Source: Litorivicinus sp. (GTDB lineage Bacteria > Pseudomonadota > Gammaproteobacteria > Pseudomonadales > Litorivicinaceae). From it: a DNA stretch of 35,436 bases. Below are positions 27,381-35,436 of the stretch, in pieces. Each line of letters begins with the position of its first letter. Position 1 is the first letter of the stretch. The stretch is taken from assembly GCA_009886945.1 (NCBI GenBank), contig QXYM01000003.1, positions 1 to 35,436 of the forward strand, read 5' to 3'. Below the pieces are notes generated by a model. The model had not been told where the DNA came from, did no database searches, and saw only the letters and a program-made list of their open reading frames with translations. The position numbers were made by a program, and so were the translations under genes.

Positions 27381-28235
27381 TTAAGCAACGAGTGCCGTTT
27401 TGACCTTCTTCATCGCATTCTTTTCTAACTGACGAATGCGCTCCGCCGACACATTATACTTCCCTGCGAGCTCGTGCAGCGTCGCTTTCTGATCCGCCAA
27501 CCATCGACTGGCCAAGATATCCTTACTGCGATCATCCAAATCCGACAGCGCTGAATAGAGCCGATCAGTGGCGTCTTGGGTCCAATCCTGTTTCTCAAGG
27601 ATTTGAGCCGGATCAGCATCCAAGGCTTCCAGGTAGTGCGCCGGAGCCAATGACAAATCATCATCGTCATCAGTGTAGCCGTCAAAAGCCATATCCTGAG
27701 CCGATAACCGGCCTTCCATTTGCCGAACAACGTCTTCGCTGACGCCTAAGTCGTTGGCAACATTTTTCACTTCGTCGGCAGTAAACCACGCCAATTTCTT
27801 CTTGGCGCTTCTCAAGTTGAAAAACATCTTCCGCTGAGCCTTGGTCGTTGCGACTTTGACAATTCGCCAATTTCTCAAGATGTACTCATGCATTTCCGCC
27901 TTGATCCAATGCACAGCAAAGGATACCAAGCGAACTCCCATTTCAGGATTAAAACGCTTGACTGCTTTCATCAAGCCAACGTTGCCTTCCTGAATCAGAT
28001 CTGCCTGAGGCAATCCATATCCGGAATAGCTTCTCGCAATGTGCACCACAAAGCGCAGATGCGACATGACCAATGAACGCGCAGCATCGAGATCGTTGTC
28101 GTAGTACAAACGATCTGCTATTTCTTTCTCTTCTTCAGCGGTCAAAATTGGAATTTGACTAACCGCTTGAACATAAGCCTCAATCTTGCCACCTGGAAGT
28201 AACACTTCAACAGGTAAATTCGATGTTTTCGGCAT
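27381..28235 (-). CDS. rpoH: RNA polymerase sigma factor RpoH (sigma-32)
   Basis: 284 residues from ATG 28235, exactly the E. coli length, with GAGGTG just upstream; the frame extends to 28265 but without support. Heat-shock sigma factor. Region 2 is [20 protein letters not shown] and [20 protein letters not shown]; the RpoH box reads QRKMFFNLR (134-142), the diagnostic segment linked to chaperone/FtsH control; region 4.2 is [15 protein letters not shown]. It follows ftsX with a separate promoter region, the standard gammaproteobacterial order. A leader of about 65 nt from the candidate sigma-E promoter could hold an RNA thermosensor, but I could not fold one reliably. Confidence 0.97.
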   Translation of the reverse strand: MPKTSNLPVEVLLPGGKIEAYVQAVSQIPILTAEEEKEIADRLYYDNDLDAARSLVMSHLRFVVHIARSYSGYGLPQADLIQEGNVGLMKAVKRFNPEMGVRLVSFAVHWIKAEMHEYILRNWRIVKVATTKAQRKMFFNLRSAKKKLAWFTADEVKNVANDLGVSEDVVRQMEGRLSAQDMAFDGYTDDDDDLSLAPAHYLEALDADPAQILEKQDWTQDATDRLYSALSDLDDRSKDILASRWLADQKATLHELAGKYNVSAERIRQLEKNAMKKVKTALVA

Positions 28236-28306
28236 AACACACCTCGTTTCAGTTAGCTCCTGCATACGTGACGTCGCCGACCTCCTTGTTTAGCCTTTCG
28301 TAGTAT

Positions 28307-28334
28307 ATAGACAGTATAACTCTGTTTTAGTTCC
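28307..28334 (-). promoter_or_regulatory. Sigma-E-type promoter upstream of rpoH
   Basis: On the minus strand GGAACTA (28334-28328) is followed after 15 bp by GTCTAT (28312-28307). From memory, the sigma-E promoter P3 of E. coli rpoH has GAACTT, 15 bp, then GTCTGA, so both hexamers and the spacing agree. Start would be near 28300. A sigma-70 -10 (TATACT) overlaps the same stretch but lacks a -35. Confidence 0.5.
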
Positions 28335-28374
28335 ACCGCGCCGAAAATCAACTTGGATTCGCGCCCTTTTGTCA

Positions 28375-29280
28375 TCAATGAAGGGCTTTGAGTCGTCGAC
28401 TAACCGCACGCTCTGCACCAACCCAACTCGCTAGCACTGCAATGCTCGCCACACCGAATAGAATTCGACCGTCCATGGGGATATTTTCAAGCCGTTCATC
28501 CAAGGCTTTCAAATTTGATGCGAGGACCGAGGACAATACCTCATTTAATATGACAATCACAAGACACGCCGATAATCCAGCCAAGACTCCAAGCAAAGTG
28601 GCACGATACAAATACGGCCGTCGGATAAATCGGTGTGATGCACCCAGAAGGGTATACAGCTCAATCCGCCGACGATCATCCACAACATCAGCGGCAGACA
28701 CTAAGAAGACGGCCATCAACACACCGATAATCGTCAGCGCTGACAAGCCAATTCCGAGAAAACCCAGCATTTCAACCAGCGACGCATACTGGATACGAGT
28801 CGAGGGATAATATCGAAGCGACAACACACGATCGTCTGACTCCAGCATTTGGACAATTTGGCTTTCTTTGGCTTCACCCGCGGTGATCGTAAACGTCAGG
28901 CGCAATGCATCTGGCAAGGGATTATTGGATTTCAAATCAGCAATCGGCGCCAAGCCGTCCTCAGCGCTGAGTGCATCGAGAGCCGCACTTTTCGGGACAA
29001 ACACCACCTGATCGGCCTCCTCCATTTCAGTGAGGGTTCGCTCAAGATCGATTCGCGTCTCAACGTCGAGATCTTTTTGCAAAAAGACAATGGCTTCACT
29101 TTGCACTGCCTCTTCCGGGATCAACGTGGCCATACCAAGCCAAATCTGAGCAAGCCAACCGGGAAGCGCGAGCAAGATACCCAACAACAGAACCAGCACT
29201 ACAAAGGGTGTCAAGCGACCGGATGTGCGCTTCCATGCGTCTTTCATCGCCTGAGAATGGTCAAGAATCCAGCGATTCAT
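28375..29280 (-). CDS. ftsX: Cell division ABC transporter subunit FtsX
   Basis: 301 residues. Membrane subunit of the FtsEX complex, which couples cytokinesis to peptidoglycan hydrolase activation. Hydrophobic spans at about 25-46, 166-193, 222-247 and 275-290; between the first two lies a periplasmic domain of about 120 residues, as in the family. DDRRRIELYTLLGASHRFIR after span 2 is the conserved coupling segment contacting FtsE. The start overlaps the ftsE stop (ATGA). The gene precedes rpoH by about 140 nt. Confidence 0.95.
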   Translation of the reverse strand: MNRWILDHSQAMKDAWKRTSGRLTPFVVLVLLLGILLALPGWLAQIWLGMATLIPEEAVQSEAIVFLQKDLDVETRIDLERTLTEMEEADQVVFVPKSAALDALSAEDGLAPIADLKSNNPLPDALRLTFTITAGEAKESQIVQMLESDDRVLSLRYYPSTRIQYASLVEMLGFLGIGLSALTIIGVLMAVFLVSAADVVDDRRRIELYTLLGASHRFIRRPYLYRATLLGVLAGLSACLVIVILNEVLSSVLASNLKALDERLENIPMDGRILFGVASIAVLASWVGAERAVSRRLKALH

Positions 29281-29951
29281 CGGCTCGCTCCCATGCCATC
29301 AGAGACCAAGCAGCCTTGCTCGATGACCAAGCGACGAAAGGGCAGCGATTCAACCACAGCTCGCTCGTGTGTCGCTACTAAAATGGTGACGCCCAATTGC
29401 TGGAATTGAGTAAACATCCGCATCACCCGCGCCGACAACTCAGGATCAAGATTCCCGGTGGGTTCGTCTGCCACAAGCAGTGCCGGTCGGTGCACGATTG
29501 CTCGTGCAATCCCCACTCGCTGTTGTTGGCCACCGGACAGAACCCTTGGACTGACTGTTGCCTGCTCAGAAAGATCCACACGCGACAGTGCCGCCTTCAC
29601 CCGCTTCGGGATTTCAGACTCACTGAATCCTGAAATCCGTAATGGCAGGGCAACATTGTCATAGACTGACAAATCGTCCTCGAGATTCGGATCCTGAAAT
29701 ACCACTCCAACCCGTCGTCGATAGCGCGCAAGCTTCTCACCCGACAGGGTGGCCAAATCCGTCCCTGCGACCCGAACGACACCAGATGAGGCTGTTTCCA
29801 ACCCCAAAATCAATCGCAACAGCGTCGATTTACCTGCACCTGAATGACCTGTGAGAAATGCCATCTCACCGGGCGCGAGTCGAAAGTTCACATCCGAGAG
29901 CGCTGCGCGTTGGCCTTCATAGACTTTGGCGACACGCTCAAACTCGATCAC
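29277..29951 (-). CDS. ftsE: Cell division ATP-binding protein FtsE
   Basis: 224 residues (E. coli 222). ABC ATPase: Walker A is [11 protein letters not shown] (about 35-45), Q-loop VFQDPNL, signature [14 protein letters not shown], Walker [13 protein letters not shown] and H-loop ATHE. FtsE energises FtsX at the divisome. Start is GTG at 29951, overlapping the ftsY stop (GTGA), so ftsY-ftsE-ftsX are translationally coupled. Confidence 0.97.
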   Translation of the reverse strand: MIEFERVAKVYEGQRAALSDVNFRLAPGEMAFLTGHSGAGKSTLLRLILGLETASSGVVRVAGTDLATLSGEKLARYRRRVGVVFQDPNLEDDLSVYDNVALPLRISGFSESEIPKRVKAALSRVDLSEQATVSPRVLSGGQQQRVGIARAIVHRPALLVADEPTGNLDPELSARVMRMFTQFQQLGVTILVATHERAVVESLPFRRLVIEQGCLVSDGMGASR

Positions 29952-31018
29952 TCAGACGTCTCCGCAAAAATCGCATCAACAAAGGCTGTTGCATCAAATT
30001 CACGAAGATCTTCGGCCTTTTCACCCAAACCGACGTAGCGAATTGGCAGTCCGAATTCACGCGACAGTGCGAACACAATTCCGCCTTTAGCGGTTCCATC
30101 GAGCTTTGTTAACACCAAGCCTGTCGGCTGGATCGCCTTGGCAAACTCACGCGCTTGACTGATCGCATTCTGCCCAGTTCCCGCATCCAGCACCAACAAC
30201 ACTTCATGCGGTGCTCCGATCCCCAGCTTGCCAAGCACCCGACCAATTTTTTCAAGCTCATTCATCAAGTTGGCTTTGTTTTGCAAACGACCGGCCGTAT
30301 CGGCCAGCACAATGTCAGTGCCGCGCGCCTTTGCCGACTCGCAGGCGTCGAACAATACAGAAGCAGAGTCTGCCCCGGTTTCTTGAGCGATCACCGGCAC
30401 ACCATTGCGATCACCCCAGGTTTTCAGCTGCTCAACCGCCGCCGCTCTGAAGGTATCACCCGCCGCCAACAAGACGGTCTGATTCGCTGCCTGATACCGG
30501 TGCGCTAATTTACCGATGGTCGTCGTCTTACCAACGCCATTGACCCCAATCATCAAAACCACGTGTGGCTTGTTCACACTCTCATCCACCTGAACTTCTG
30601 CAGCACTGAGCGTGGATGCCAAAATCTCTTTCAGCAACCGGAGCAGTCCGTCAGCATCAGTGATTCCGTCTTGTTTTGAGCGCGCCTCAAGCGTTTCTAA
30701 TACCCAATCGGTGGTGTCGACGCCGACATCCGATGACAGCAAGATGGCCTCGAGATCTTCACGGATCTCTTCATCGAACCCGCCGCTGAATAATGTTTTC
30801 AGGCTTGTCGATAACTGTGAGCGTGAACGAGCCAGCGCGTTAAAAAAGCTCGCCGGTTCTGAGATCTCCGTCGCCCTGACCTGTTCAGCGACCGACGCGC
30901 TTGGCTTGGCGGTCTGGGTCGTGTCATCAGACGCTTTGTTCTTTCGGCCAAACACGAACCAGGCAACGAGAACAGCAAGGACTAAAACACCGATAAGCAA
31001 AACGGGATCGACTGTCAT
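29948..31018 (-). CDS. ftsY: Signal recognition particle receptor FtsY
   Basis: 356 residues from ATG 31018. The open frame continues to 31132, but that portion overlaps the start of rsmD and is not family-like. The NG domain is complete: ALARSRSQLSTSLKTLF (N domain), GVNGVGKTTTIGKLA (G1), DTAGRLQNKANLM (G3), TKLDGTAKGG (G4). Instead of a long acidic A domain, the N-terminus is a hydrophobic segment (about residues 5-23, VLLIGVLVLAVLVAWFVFG) followed by basic RKNK, predicting a true transmembrane anchor. It docks ribosome-SRP complexes at the inner membrane. The start has only a distant AGGA. Confidence 0.95.
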   Translation of the reverse strand: MTVDPVLLIGVLVLAVLVAWFVFGRKNKASDDTTQTAKPSASVAEQVRATEISEPASFFNALARSRSQLSTSLKTLFSGGFDEEIREDLEAILLSSDVGVDTTDWVLETLEARSKQDGITDADGLLRLLKEILASTLSAAEVQVDESVNKPHVVLMIGVNGVGKTTTIGKLAHRYQAANQTVLLAAGDTFRAAAVEQLKTWGDRNGVPVIAQETGADSASVLFDACESAKARGTDIVLADTAGRLQNKANLMNELEKIGRVLGKLGIGAPHEVLLVLDAGTGQNAISQAREFAKAIQPTGLVLTKLDGTAKGGIVFALSREFGLPIRYVGLGEKAEDLREFDATAFVDAIFAETSE

Positions 31019-31067
31019 GACAATTGGAAATCCTAAAAATTGCGAGACGAGATGATAGCATTTGCTG

Positions 31068-31640
31068 ATGAAAAGAGAGACGAACAAACAGAAAACGCAT
31101 ACCGGTGTACGCATCATCGGCGGCTCACTCAAGCGGTCAAAACTTCAGGTTTTGGAACGGGATGGATTACGCCCAACTCCGGCCCGAGTGCGCGAGACAC
31201 TGTTTAATTGGTTAATGCCCGCGATCTCAGGCGCTGAAATCGTCGACTGTTTCGCAGGCACTGGCGTGCTTGGCCTTGAGGCACTTTCACGAGGTGCGTC
31301 ACGGTGCACATTTGTGGAGAAAGACCCAGTTGTTGCCCGACAGATCGAAGAGAATCTCAGGCGCTTCCAACGACTGGATCAAAGTTCAATTTTGATCACC
31401 GATACATTCGATGTCCCTGCCGAGATCTTCATTACTGCCGACATCATCTTTGCTGATCCACCATTCCACCATGGGATGACACAAGAGTTTCTGACTTGGA
31501 TTCACAGTCAAGTTCAGCCAGACTCTCGACTCGCGATTGAATGCGAAAAGGACGAAGTCTTAAATCTCGACGGATTTGAGGTGATCAGGGAATTGAAGGC
31601 CGGCATGGACTGGCTGCGTTTATTGAGACCAACATCATGA
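31068..31640 (+). CDS. rsmD: 16S rRNA (guanine-966-N2)-methyltransferase
   Basis: 190 residues from ATG 31068; a TTG two codons upstream (31062) is also in frame, and neither has a clear Shine-Dalgarno. It methylates G966 of 16S rRNA. Motifs: [39 protein letters not shown] site [18 protein letters not shown] and the catalytic IIFADPPF. Divergent from ftsY with a gap of about 49 bp, the classic ftsY/rsmD arrangement. coaD starts within its last codon (ATGA). Confidence 0.95.
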   Translation: MKRETNKQKTHTGVRIIGGSLKRSKLQVLERDGLRPTPARVRETLFNWLMPAISGAEIVDCFAGTGVLGLEALSRGASRCTFVEKDPVVARQIEENLRRFQRLDQSSILITDTFDVPAEIFITADIIFADPPFHHGMTQEFLTWIHSQVQPDSRLAIECEKDEVLNLDGFEVIRELKAGMDWLRLLRPTS

Positions 31641-32116
31641 CCATCGCTGTTTATCCGGGAACATTCGACCCGATCACTAATGGACACGTGCACGTTGTTG
31701 AGCGTGCCGCTCGAATTTTTGACCGCGTGATTGTTGGAGTGGCCGGCTCAACGCATAAAACGCCTGTTTTTGATTTAGACACCCGGGTCCAACTTGCCGA
31801 ACAGTCACTGGAACATCTCGATAATGTCGAAATTCGCGGCTTCCACACTCTGCTCGCAAACTTTGCACAGGCAGTGGGTGCGCGCGTATTACTGCGAGGT
31901 TTACGAGCAGTTGCGGATTATGAATATGAACTGCAGCTCGCCAATCTGAATAAACAACTGGCGCCAGAGCTCGAAAGTCTCTTCCTAACGCCGGTAGAAC
32001 ATTACAGCTTTATTTCGTCAACGCTGGTGAAAGAGGTTGCGCGACTGGATGGCCAAGTTGAGGCATTTGTTCCTCAGCCTGTTGCGGCTGCCTTAAAGGC
32101 GCACTTCGACCGCTAA
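31637..32116 (+). CDS. coaD: Phosphopantetheine adenylyltransferase
   Basis: 159 residues, exactly the E. coli length. It transfers AMP to 4'-phosphopantetheine, the penultimate step of CoA synthesis. Nucleotidyltransferase motif [19 protein letters not shown] (residues 5-23, TxGH equivalent TNGH), [21 protein letters not shown] and the C-terminal [14 protein letters not shown]. Coupled to rsmD by overlap. The stop shares two bases with the convergent mutM stop. The preceding CoA steps (coaBC) are encoded at the right end of the window. Confidence 0.97.
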   Translation: MTIAVYPGTFDPITNGHVHVVERAARIFDRVIVGVAGSTHKTPVFDLDTRVQLAEQSLEHLDNVEIRGFHTLLANFAQAVGARVLLRGLRAVADYEYELQLANLNKQLAPELESLFLTPVEHYSFISSTLVKEVARLDGQVEAFVPQPVAAALKAHFDR

Positions 32117-32922
32117 CGCTGACAGGTCAAGCAATAGTAACTATTTCGGCCACCAATCACTCGACTCTGAATCGGCTGAGCGCAGTCGCGGCATGGCTCT
32201 CCATCGCGTCCATAGACAGCAAGCGTTTGTTGAAAATATCCTGGCTCACCTTGTCCATTCACAAAGTCACGCAAGGTGGTACCGCCTGAGGCAATGGCGC
32301 GCGCCAACACCTCTTTGATCTCTGCTGCTAACCGTTCGTACCGCACTCTTGAGATGCGGTTCGCTGCTCTTTGCGGATGAATTCCCGAGAGGAATAGCGA
32401 TTCAGACGCATAAATATTCCCAACCCCGACAACAATGGCGTTGGTCATGATGAATGATTTCACTGCAAGACGACGACCTCTTGATTGTTCGAATAGCCAA
32501 GCGCCATTGAACGCATCTGACAAAGGTTCCGGACCCAAATGCTGAAGCAATTGTTGAGCGCGGTCTGACTCAGACCACAATAAACAGCCGAATCGCCGTG
32601 GATCGTGGTAGCGCAGTTCCAAATCACCGACGCGGATTTGCACATGATCATGTTTTTTTAATGGCGTGGTCGGATCAACCAAACGAAATGACCCGCTCAT
32701 CCCAAGATGAGAGACGATTTGCGTATTCGTTGTTTCAATCATGAGATATTTGGCACGACGCTCGACCGAAACACAAATTTCGTTGGTGAGTCGTTGCTCA
32801 AAATCAGAGGGGATAGGCCATCGAAGAGCAGATTGATTCACGCGCACATGCGTGAACTGCTGCCCAATAAGAAACGGCGCGATACCTCGCGCCGTTGTCT
32901 CGACCTCTGGAAGCTCAGGCAC
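32113..32922 (-). CDS. mutM: Formamidopyrimidine-DNA glycosylase
   Basis: 269 residues (E. coli 269). It excises 8-oxoguanine and formamidopyrimidines. The N-terminal [13 protein letters not shown] gives the catalytic Pro and Glu; the beta-lyase/binding part shows MSGSFRLVD and [15 protein letters not shown]; the C-terminal zinc finger is CRDCAQPIQ followed by YYCLTCQR, with all four cysteines. GxxGT-like [14 protein letters not shown] is intact. It follows rpmG by 5 nt. Confidence 0.97.
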   Translation of the reverse strand: MPELPEVETTARGIAPFLIGQQFTHVRVNQSALRWPIPSDFEQRLTNEICVSVERRAKYLMIETTNTQIVSHLGMSGSFRLVDPTTPLKKHDHVQIRVGDLELRYHDPRRFGCLLWSESDRAQQLLQHLGPEPLSDAFNGAWLFEQSRGRRLAVKSFIMTNAIVVGVGNIYASESLFLSGIHPQRAANRISRVRYERLAAEIKEVLARAIASGGTTLRDFVNGQGEPGYFQQTLAVYGRDGEPCRDCAQPIQSRVIGGRNSYYCLTCQR

Positions 32923-32927
32923 AGGCC

Positions 32928-33083
32928 TTACTTAATTTTCGCTTCCTTGTACATCACGTGCTTACGAACCACGGGATCATACTTTTTGAACTCAAGCTTA
33001 TCTGGAGTGTTTCGCTTGTTCTTATCGGTCGTGTAGTAATGACCGGTTCCCGCAGAAGACACTAATTTAATTTTGTCACGCAT
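32928..33083 (-). CDS. rpmG: 50S ribosomal protein L33
   Basis: 51 residues, read by direct translation: [19 protein letters not shown] at the start, then [17 protein letters not shown] and [13 protein letters not shown]. This is the standard gammaproteobacterial L33 of the zinc-free type (no cysteines). AAGGTG precedes the ATG. It lies 3 nt after rpmB and 5 nt before mutM, so the repair glycosylase shares a transcript with ribosomal proteins, as in many relatives. Confidence 0.97.
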   Translation of the reverse strand: MRDKIKLVSSAGTGHYYTTDKNKRNTPDKLEFKKYDPVVRKHVMYKEAKIK

Positions 33084-33086
33084 GGA

Positions 33087-33323
33087 TTACACCTTTTCGC
33101 CACGTGAGCGGATATCAGCTAACACAGCATCAATCCCCTGTTTATCGATAATGCGCATTCCTTTTGTTGACACGCGAAGACGCACAAAACGCTTCTCAGC
33201 CTCAACCCAGAACCGATGCCAATGCAGGTTCGGAAGGAAGCGACGCTTCGTCTTAATGTTCGAATGCGACACATTGTTGCCGGTTGCAGGACGCTTTCCT
33301 GTTACTTGGCACACCTTTGACAT
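33087..33323 (-). CDS. rpmB: 50S ribosomal protein L28
   Basis: 78 residues (E. coli 78) from ATG 33323. The open frame reaches 33470 but the extension is not L28-like and would overrun the promoter. Sequence [20 protein letters not shown], then [16 protein letters not shown] and the C-terminal [18 protein letters not shown] lies rather far (about 11 nt) upstream of the ATG. First gene of rpmB-rpmG-mutM. Confidence 0.97.
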   Translation of the reverse strand: MSKVCQVTGKRPATGNNVSHSNIKTKRRFLPNLHWHRFWVEAEKRFVRLRVSTKGMRIIDKQGIDAVLADIRSRGEKV

Positions 33324-33369
33324 AATTGGATTCGCCTCTGTTGCACAGACCGTGAAAAAATGGACGCGA

Positions 33370-33398
33370 ATGATAGCGTCGCTGCGCAAAACATACAA
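33370..33398 (-). promoter_or_regulatory. Promoter of rpmB-rpmG-mutM
   Basis: On the minus strand TTGTAT (33398-33393) and TATCAT (33375-33370, 5/6) are exactly 17 bp apart. The start would be near 33363, giving a 40-nt leader before rpmB. Confidence 0.6.
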
Positions 33399-33480
33399 GA
33401 GAGAATTAATCATCAATCGGAGCATCGGCGGTTTCATTCTCTCATGATATGGTTGCCCTATAACTGACAAGGGAACGTCT

Positions 33481-34695
33481 GTGGCGGAAACAACCTGGTT
33501 TCAAAACAAACATATTGTGCTTGGCGTGACAGGCGGAATTGCATGTTACAAAGCTTGTGAACTGGCGAGAGAGCTTGGGCGTCAAGGGGCTCTTGTACAG
33601 GTCGTCATGACCGAGTCGGCGACAGCCTTTGTCAGTCCTTTAACCTTTCAAGCACTCACAGGTCGGGAAGTTCGGCTGTCTCTGTTAGACCCCAAAGCAG
33701 AAGCCGGGATGGGGCATATTGAACTCGCGCGCTGGGCTGACCTCATTCTTGTCGCACCCTGCACCGCCAACACCCTAGCCCAGTTGGCTCATGGTCAGGC
33801 ACCTGACCTTTTAACAACCCTCTGGGTTGCTGCCCATTGTGAAAAAGCCATCGCCCCAGCCATGAACCAGCAAATGTGGAAACACGATCTCGCCCAAGAG
33901 AATCTGCAGCGGTTAGTCAGCTTAGGGACACACATCGTCGGACCAGACTCAGGCATTCAAGCCTGCGGAGACGTTGGCTCAGGTCGAATGTCTGAGCCGA
34001 TGGATATCGTTCTCACGCTCGAATCCGTCCTGTCACAAGGACCACTTGCCAAACGAAAAGTCGTCATTACCGCAGGCCCAACCCACGAGCCAATCGACCC
34101 CGTGCGCTACATTGCCAACCGGTCTTCTGGAAAAATGGGATTTGCGTTGGCTGAAGCGGCCAGTCGTCTTGGCGCCAGCGTCACTTTAATTGCCGGACCT
34201 GTGTATTTGGAAACACCGAATGGTGTGTCTCGCATTGACGTGGAAACAGCAGCAGAGATGTTCGAGGCTGTTCACCAATCGCTCGATGATACGGATCTAT
34301 TTATCGGAGCAGCAGCAGTGTGCGATATGCGGCCTTCGCACCCATCAGCCAACAAACTCAAAAAATCCACAGATGATCTGTCACACATCACACTCACGGA
34401 AAACCCCGACATTATTCAATCAGTGGCCAATGCAAACAATCGGCCGAACGTGGTGGTTGGGTTTGCCGCAGAAACCGACGATATGCTGGCTCATGCAACC
34501 CAAAAACTGACGGCAAAATCGCTGGATATCATCATTGCAAACTGTGTCGAAAACGGACAAATCTTCGGACAAGATGACACCCAAGCCACGATCCTCTCAA
34601 GTCATGGAGATCCGCAGGTTGTCTCGGGCTCCAAATCTCAAGTGGCGATCGATATTCTCAATACTCTTTCTGAACGATTAAACACAAGGATCTGA
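33481..34695 (+). CDS. coaBC: Bifunctional phosphopantothenoylcysteine decarboxylase / phosphopantothenate-cysteine ligase
   Basis: 404 residues (E. coli 406), both halves complete. CoaC half (about 1-190): [22 protein letters not shown], the active-site His in [24 protein letters not shown], and AMNQQMW with [12 protein letters not shown]. CoaB half: [45 protein letters not shown] and VGFAAETDD. Together they turn phosphopantothenate into phosphopantetheine. Start is GTG at 33481 with AGGGA seven bases upstream. A TATAAC (33459-33464) may be its -10 but no good -35 is evident. dut follows in 1 nt. Confidence 0.96.
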   Translation: MAETTWFQNKHIVLGVTGGIACYKACELARELGRQGALVQVVMTESATAFVSPLTFQALTGREVRLSLLDPKAEAGMGHIELARWADLILVAPCTANTLAQLAHGQAPDLLTTLWVAAHCEKAIAPAMNQQMWKHDLAQENLQRLVSLGTHIVGPDSGIQACGDVGSGRMSEPMDIVLTLESVLSQGPLAKRKVVITAGPTHEPIDPVRYIANRSSGKMGFALAEAASRLGASVTLIAGPVYLETPNGVSRIDVETAAEMFEAVHQSLDDTDLFIGAAAVCDMRPSHPSANKLKKSTDDLSHITLTENPDIIQSVANANNRPNVVVGFAAETDDMLAHATQKLTAKSLDIIIANCVENGQIFGQDDTQATILSSHGDPQVVSGSKSQVAIDILNTLSERLNTRI

Positions 34696-34696
34696 A

Positions 34697-35146
34697 ATGA
34701 ACCTGAAATTCAAACGGCTGGATCCACGCGTGGGAACCAACTGGCCCATTCCGGAAGTCGGTACTCCAGGGTCTGCAGGCGTCGATTTACGAGCATGCCT
34801 TGATGAACCGGTGACCTTGGCACCCGGCGAAACCATCCTGATCGGAACAGGCATCGCCATTCATCTCGAAGATCCCGGCTTCTGCGCGATGATTTTACCG
34901 AGAAGCGGGCTTGGGCATCGCGGGCTTGTCCTCGGAAATTTAGTTGGCTTAATCGATTCGGACTATCAAGGCGAGCTCAAAATTTCGACCTGGAACCGTG
35001 GCCAAGAACCGCAAACGATTGAACCTGGAGACCGTATCGCGCAAATGGTGATCACTCCCGTCATTCAGCCAACCTTTATCGAGGTTGACGACTTCGAATC
35101 CTCCTCCCGTGGTGAGGGTGGCTTTGGCCACACGGGCACACGGTAA
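34697..35146 (+). CDS. dut: dUTP diphosphatase
   Basis: 149 residues (E. coli 151). Trimeric dUTPase that lowers dUTP and supplies dUMP for thymidylate synthesis. All five family motifs are present: [12 protein letters not shown] (1), [14 protein letters not shown] (2), [14 protein letters not shown] (3), GDRIAQMVI (4) and the C-terminal [10 protein letters not shown] (5). AGGA is 7 nt upstream of the ATG. Position between coaBC and algC is that of pseudomonads and many other gammaproteobacteria; the stop overlaps the next start (TAATG). Confidence 0.98.
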   Translation: MNLKFKRLDPRVGTNWPIPEVGTPGSAGVDLRACLDEPVTLAPGETILIGTGIAIHLEDPGFCAMILPRSGLGHRGLVLGNLVGLIDSDYQGELKISTWNRGQEPQTIEPGDRIAQMVITPVIQPTFIEVDDFESSSRGEGGFGHTGTR

Positions 35147-35436
35147 TGAGCGATATCAGTCCAACCATTTTTCGAGCCTACGATGTCCGTGGGACTTATC
35201 CAGACCAACTCAACCGAGGTGTTGTTGAAGCGCTTGGACAGGCGATTGGAACCTTTGCCCAAGATCGCGGTCAATCAACAGTGGTTACCGCGCGTGATGG
35301 ACGTCTATCCGGTCCTGACCTGCAGGATGCATTAAACCAGGGTTTGATTCGATCCGGCGTCGACGTGATCGATGTGGGAATGGTGCCAACGCCGGTGTTG
35401 TATTTTGCCGCCCTAACACTCGGGACGGGTTCAGGA
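35146..35436 (+). CDS. algC: Phosphomannomutase/phosphoglucomutase, N-terminal part
   Basis: Partial: 97 codons are visible and the gene continues past the right edge. The translation starts [20 protein letters not shown] and contains TARDGRLSGPDLQDALNQGL and VIDVGMVPTPVLYFAA, the domain 1 motifs of the alpha-D-phosphohexomutase family, very like Pseudomonas AlgC. The active-site phosphoserine loop would begin just beyond the last visible codons (GTGSG). It would interconvert mannose or glucose 6- and 1-phosphates for polysaccharide precursors. Coupled to dut by TAATG overlap. Confidence 0.93.
   Translation, partial: MSDISPTIFRAYDVRGTYPDQLNRGVVEALGQAIGTFAQDRGQSTVVTARDGRLSGPDLQDALNQGLIRSGVDVIDVGMVPTPVLYFAALTLGTGSG

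Noticed and set aside
28320-28372. Terminator hairpin after ftsX (GGGCGCGAA / TTCGGCGCGG)
   Set aside because: The arms are imperfect, loop size is large and there is no T-tract.
1-35436. Mobile element, defence system, CRISPR or secondary-metabolite cluster
   Set aside because: Every stretch above about 170 bases is accounted for by a recognised housekeeping gene; no transposase, integrase, direct-repeat array or unusual codon-use island was seen.

Overview
The window is a dense stretch of bacterial chromosome made almost entirely of housekeeping genes. Gene content and order point to a gammaproteobacterium of the Pseudomonadales/Oceanospirillales type. The evidence is the zapA - 6S RNA - 5-FCL block, the ftsY-ftsE-ftsX-rpoH block, the pyrR-pyrB-pyrC' block, the yggS-proC-yggT-metX-metW-DUF4426-rdgB-hemW run and the coaBC-dut-algC block, all familiar from pseudomonads and relatives. 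I cannot name the genus. I see no insertion sequences, phage genes, CRISPR arrays, tRNA or rRNA genes, and no gene-free stretch above 300 bases.

Layout. 1-1200 (minus): ygfB-like UPF0149 gene then pepP (cut by the window edge). 1237-2530 (plus): a promoter, a ZapB-like coiled-coil gene, zapA, 6S RNA and 5-formyl-THF cyclo-ligase. 2517-2665 (minus): a candidate 30-residue membrane peptide gene with its own promoter. 2698-4212 (minus): ilvA, divergent from rpiA-serA (4294-6198, plus). 6250-11482 (minus): a tkt-gap-pgk-fba carbon-metabolism operon. 11567-25660 (plus): metK opens a nearly gapless run of 15 genes (metK, ahcY, rsmE, gshB, yqgE, ruvX, pyrR, pyrB, pyrC', yggS, proC, yggT, metX, metW, DUF4426) plus rdgB and hemW. 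25643-31018 (minus): ftsY-ftsE-ftsX, rpoH, then thiS-thiG-trmB. 31068-32116 (plus): rsmD-coaD. 32113-33323 (minus): rpmB-rpmG-mutM. 33481-35436 (plus): coaBC-dut-algC (algC cut by the edge).

How the genes work together. The window covers one-carbon and methyl metabolism (metK, ahcY, metX, metW, 5-FCL), central sugar phosphates (rpiA, tkt, gap, pgk, fba), amino acid synthesis (ilvA, serA, proC), pyrimidine and dUTP/ITP metabolism (pyrR, pyrB, pyrC', dut, rdgB), CoA synthesis (coaBC, coaD), cell division and membrane targeting (zapA, ftsE, ftsX, ftsY), ribosome modification and ribosomal proteins (rsmE, rsmD, trmB, rpmB, rpmG), and stress control (rpoH, 6S RNA).

I found no clearly new multi-gene system. 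The observations most worth a second look are: (1) an 18-bp perfect palindrome lying exactly between the -35 and -10 of the metK-ahcY promoter, a candidate SAH-responsive operator; (2) a PyrC-like protein lacking nearly all dihydroorotase metal ligands; (3) a compact promoter + Shine-Dalgarno + 30-codon membrane ORF between 5-FCL and ilvA; (4) a sigma-E-type promoter before rpoH; (5) the rpoH terminator lying practically on top of the thiS start.
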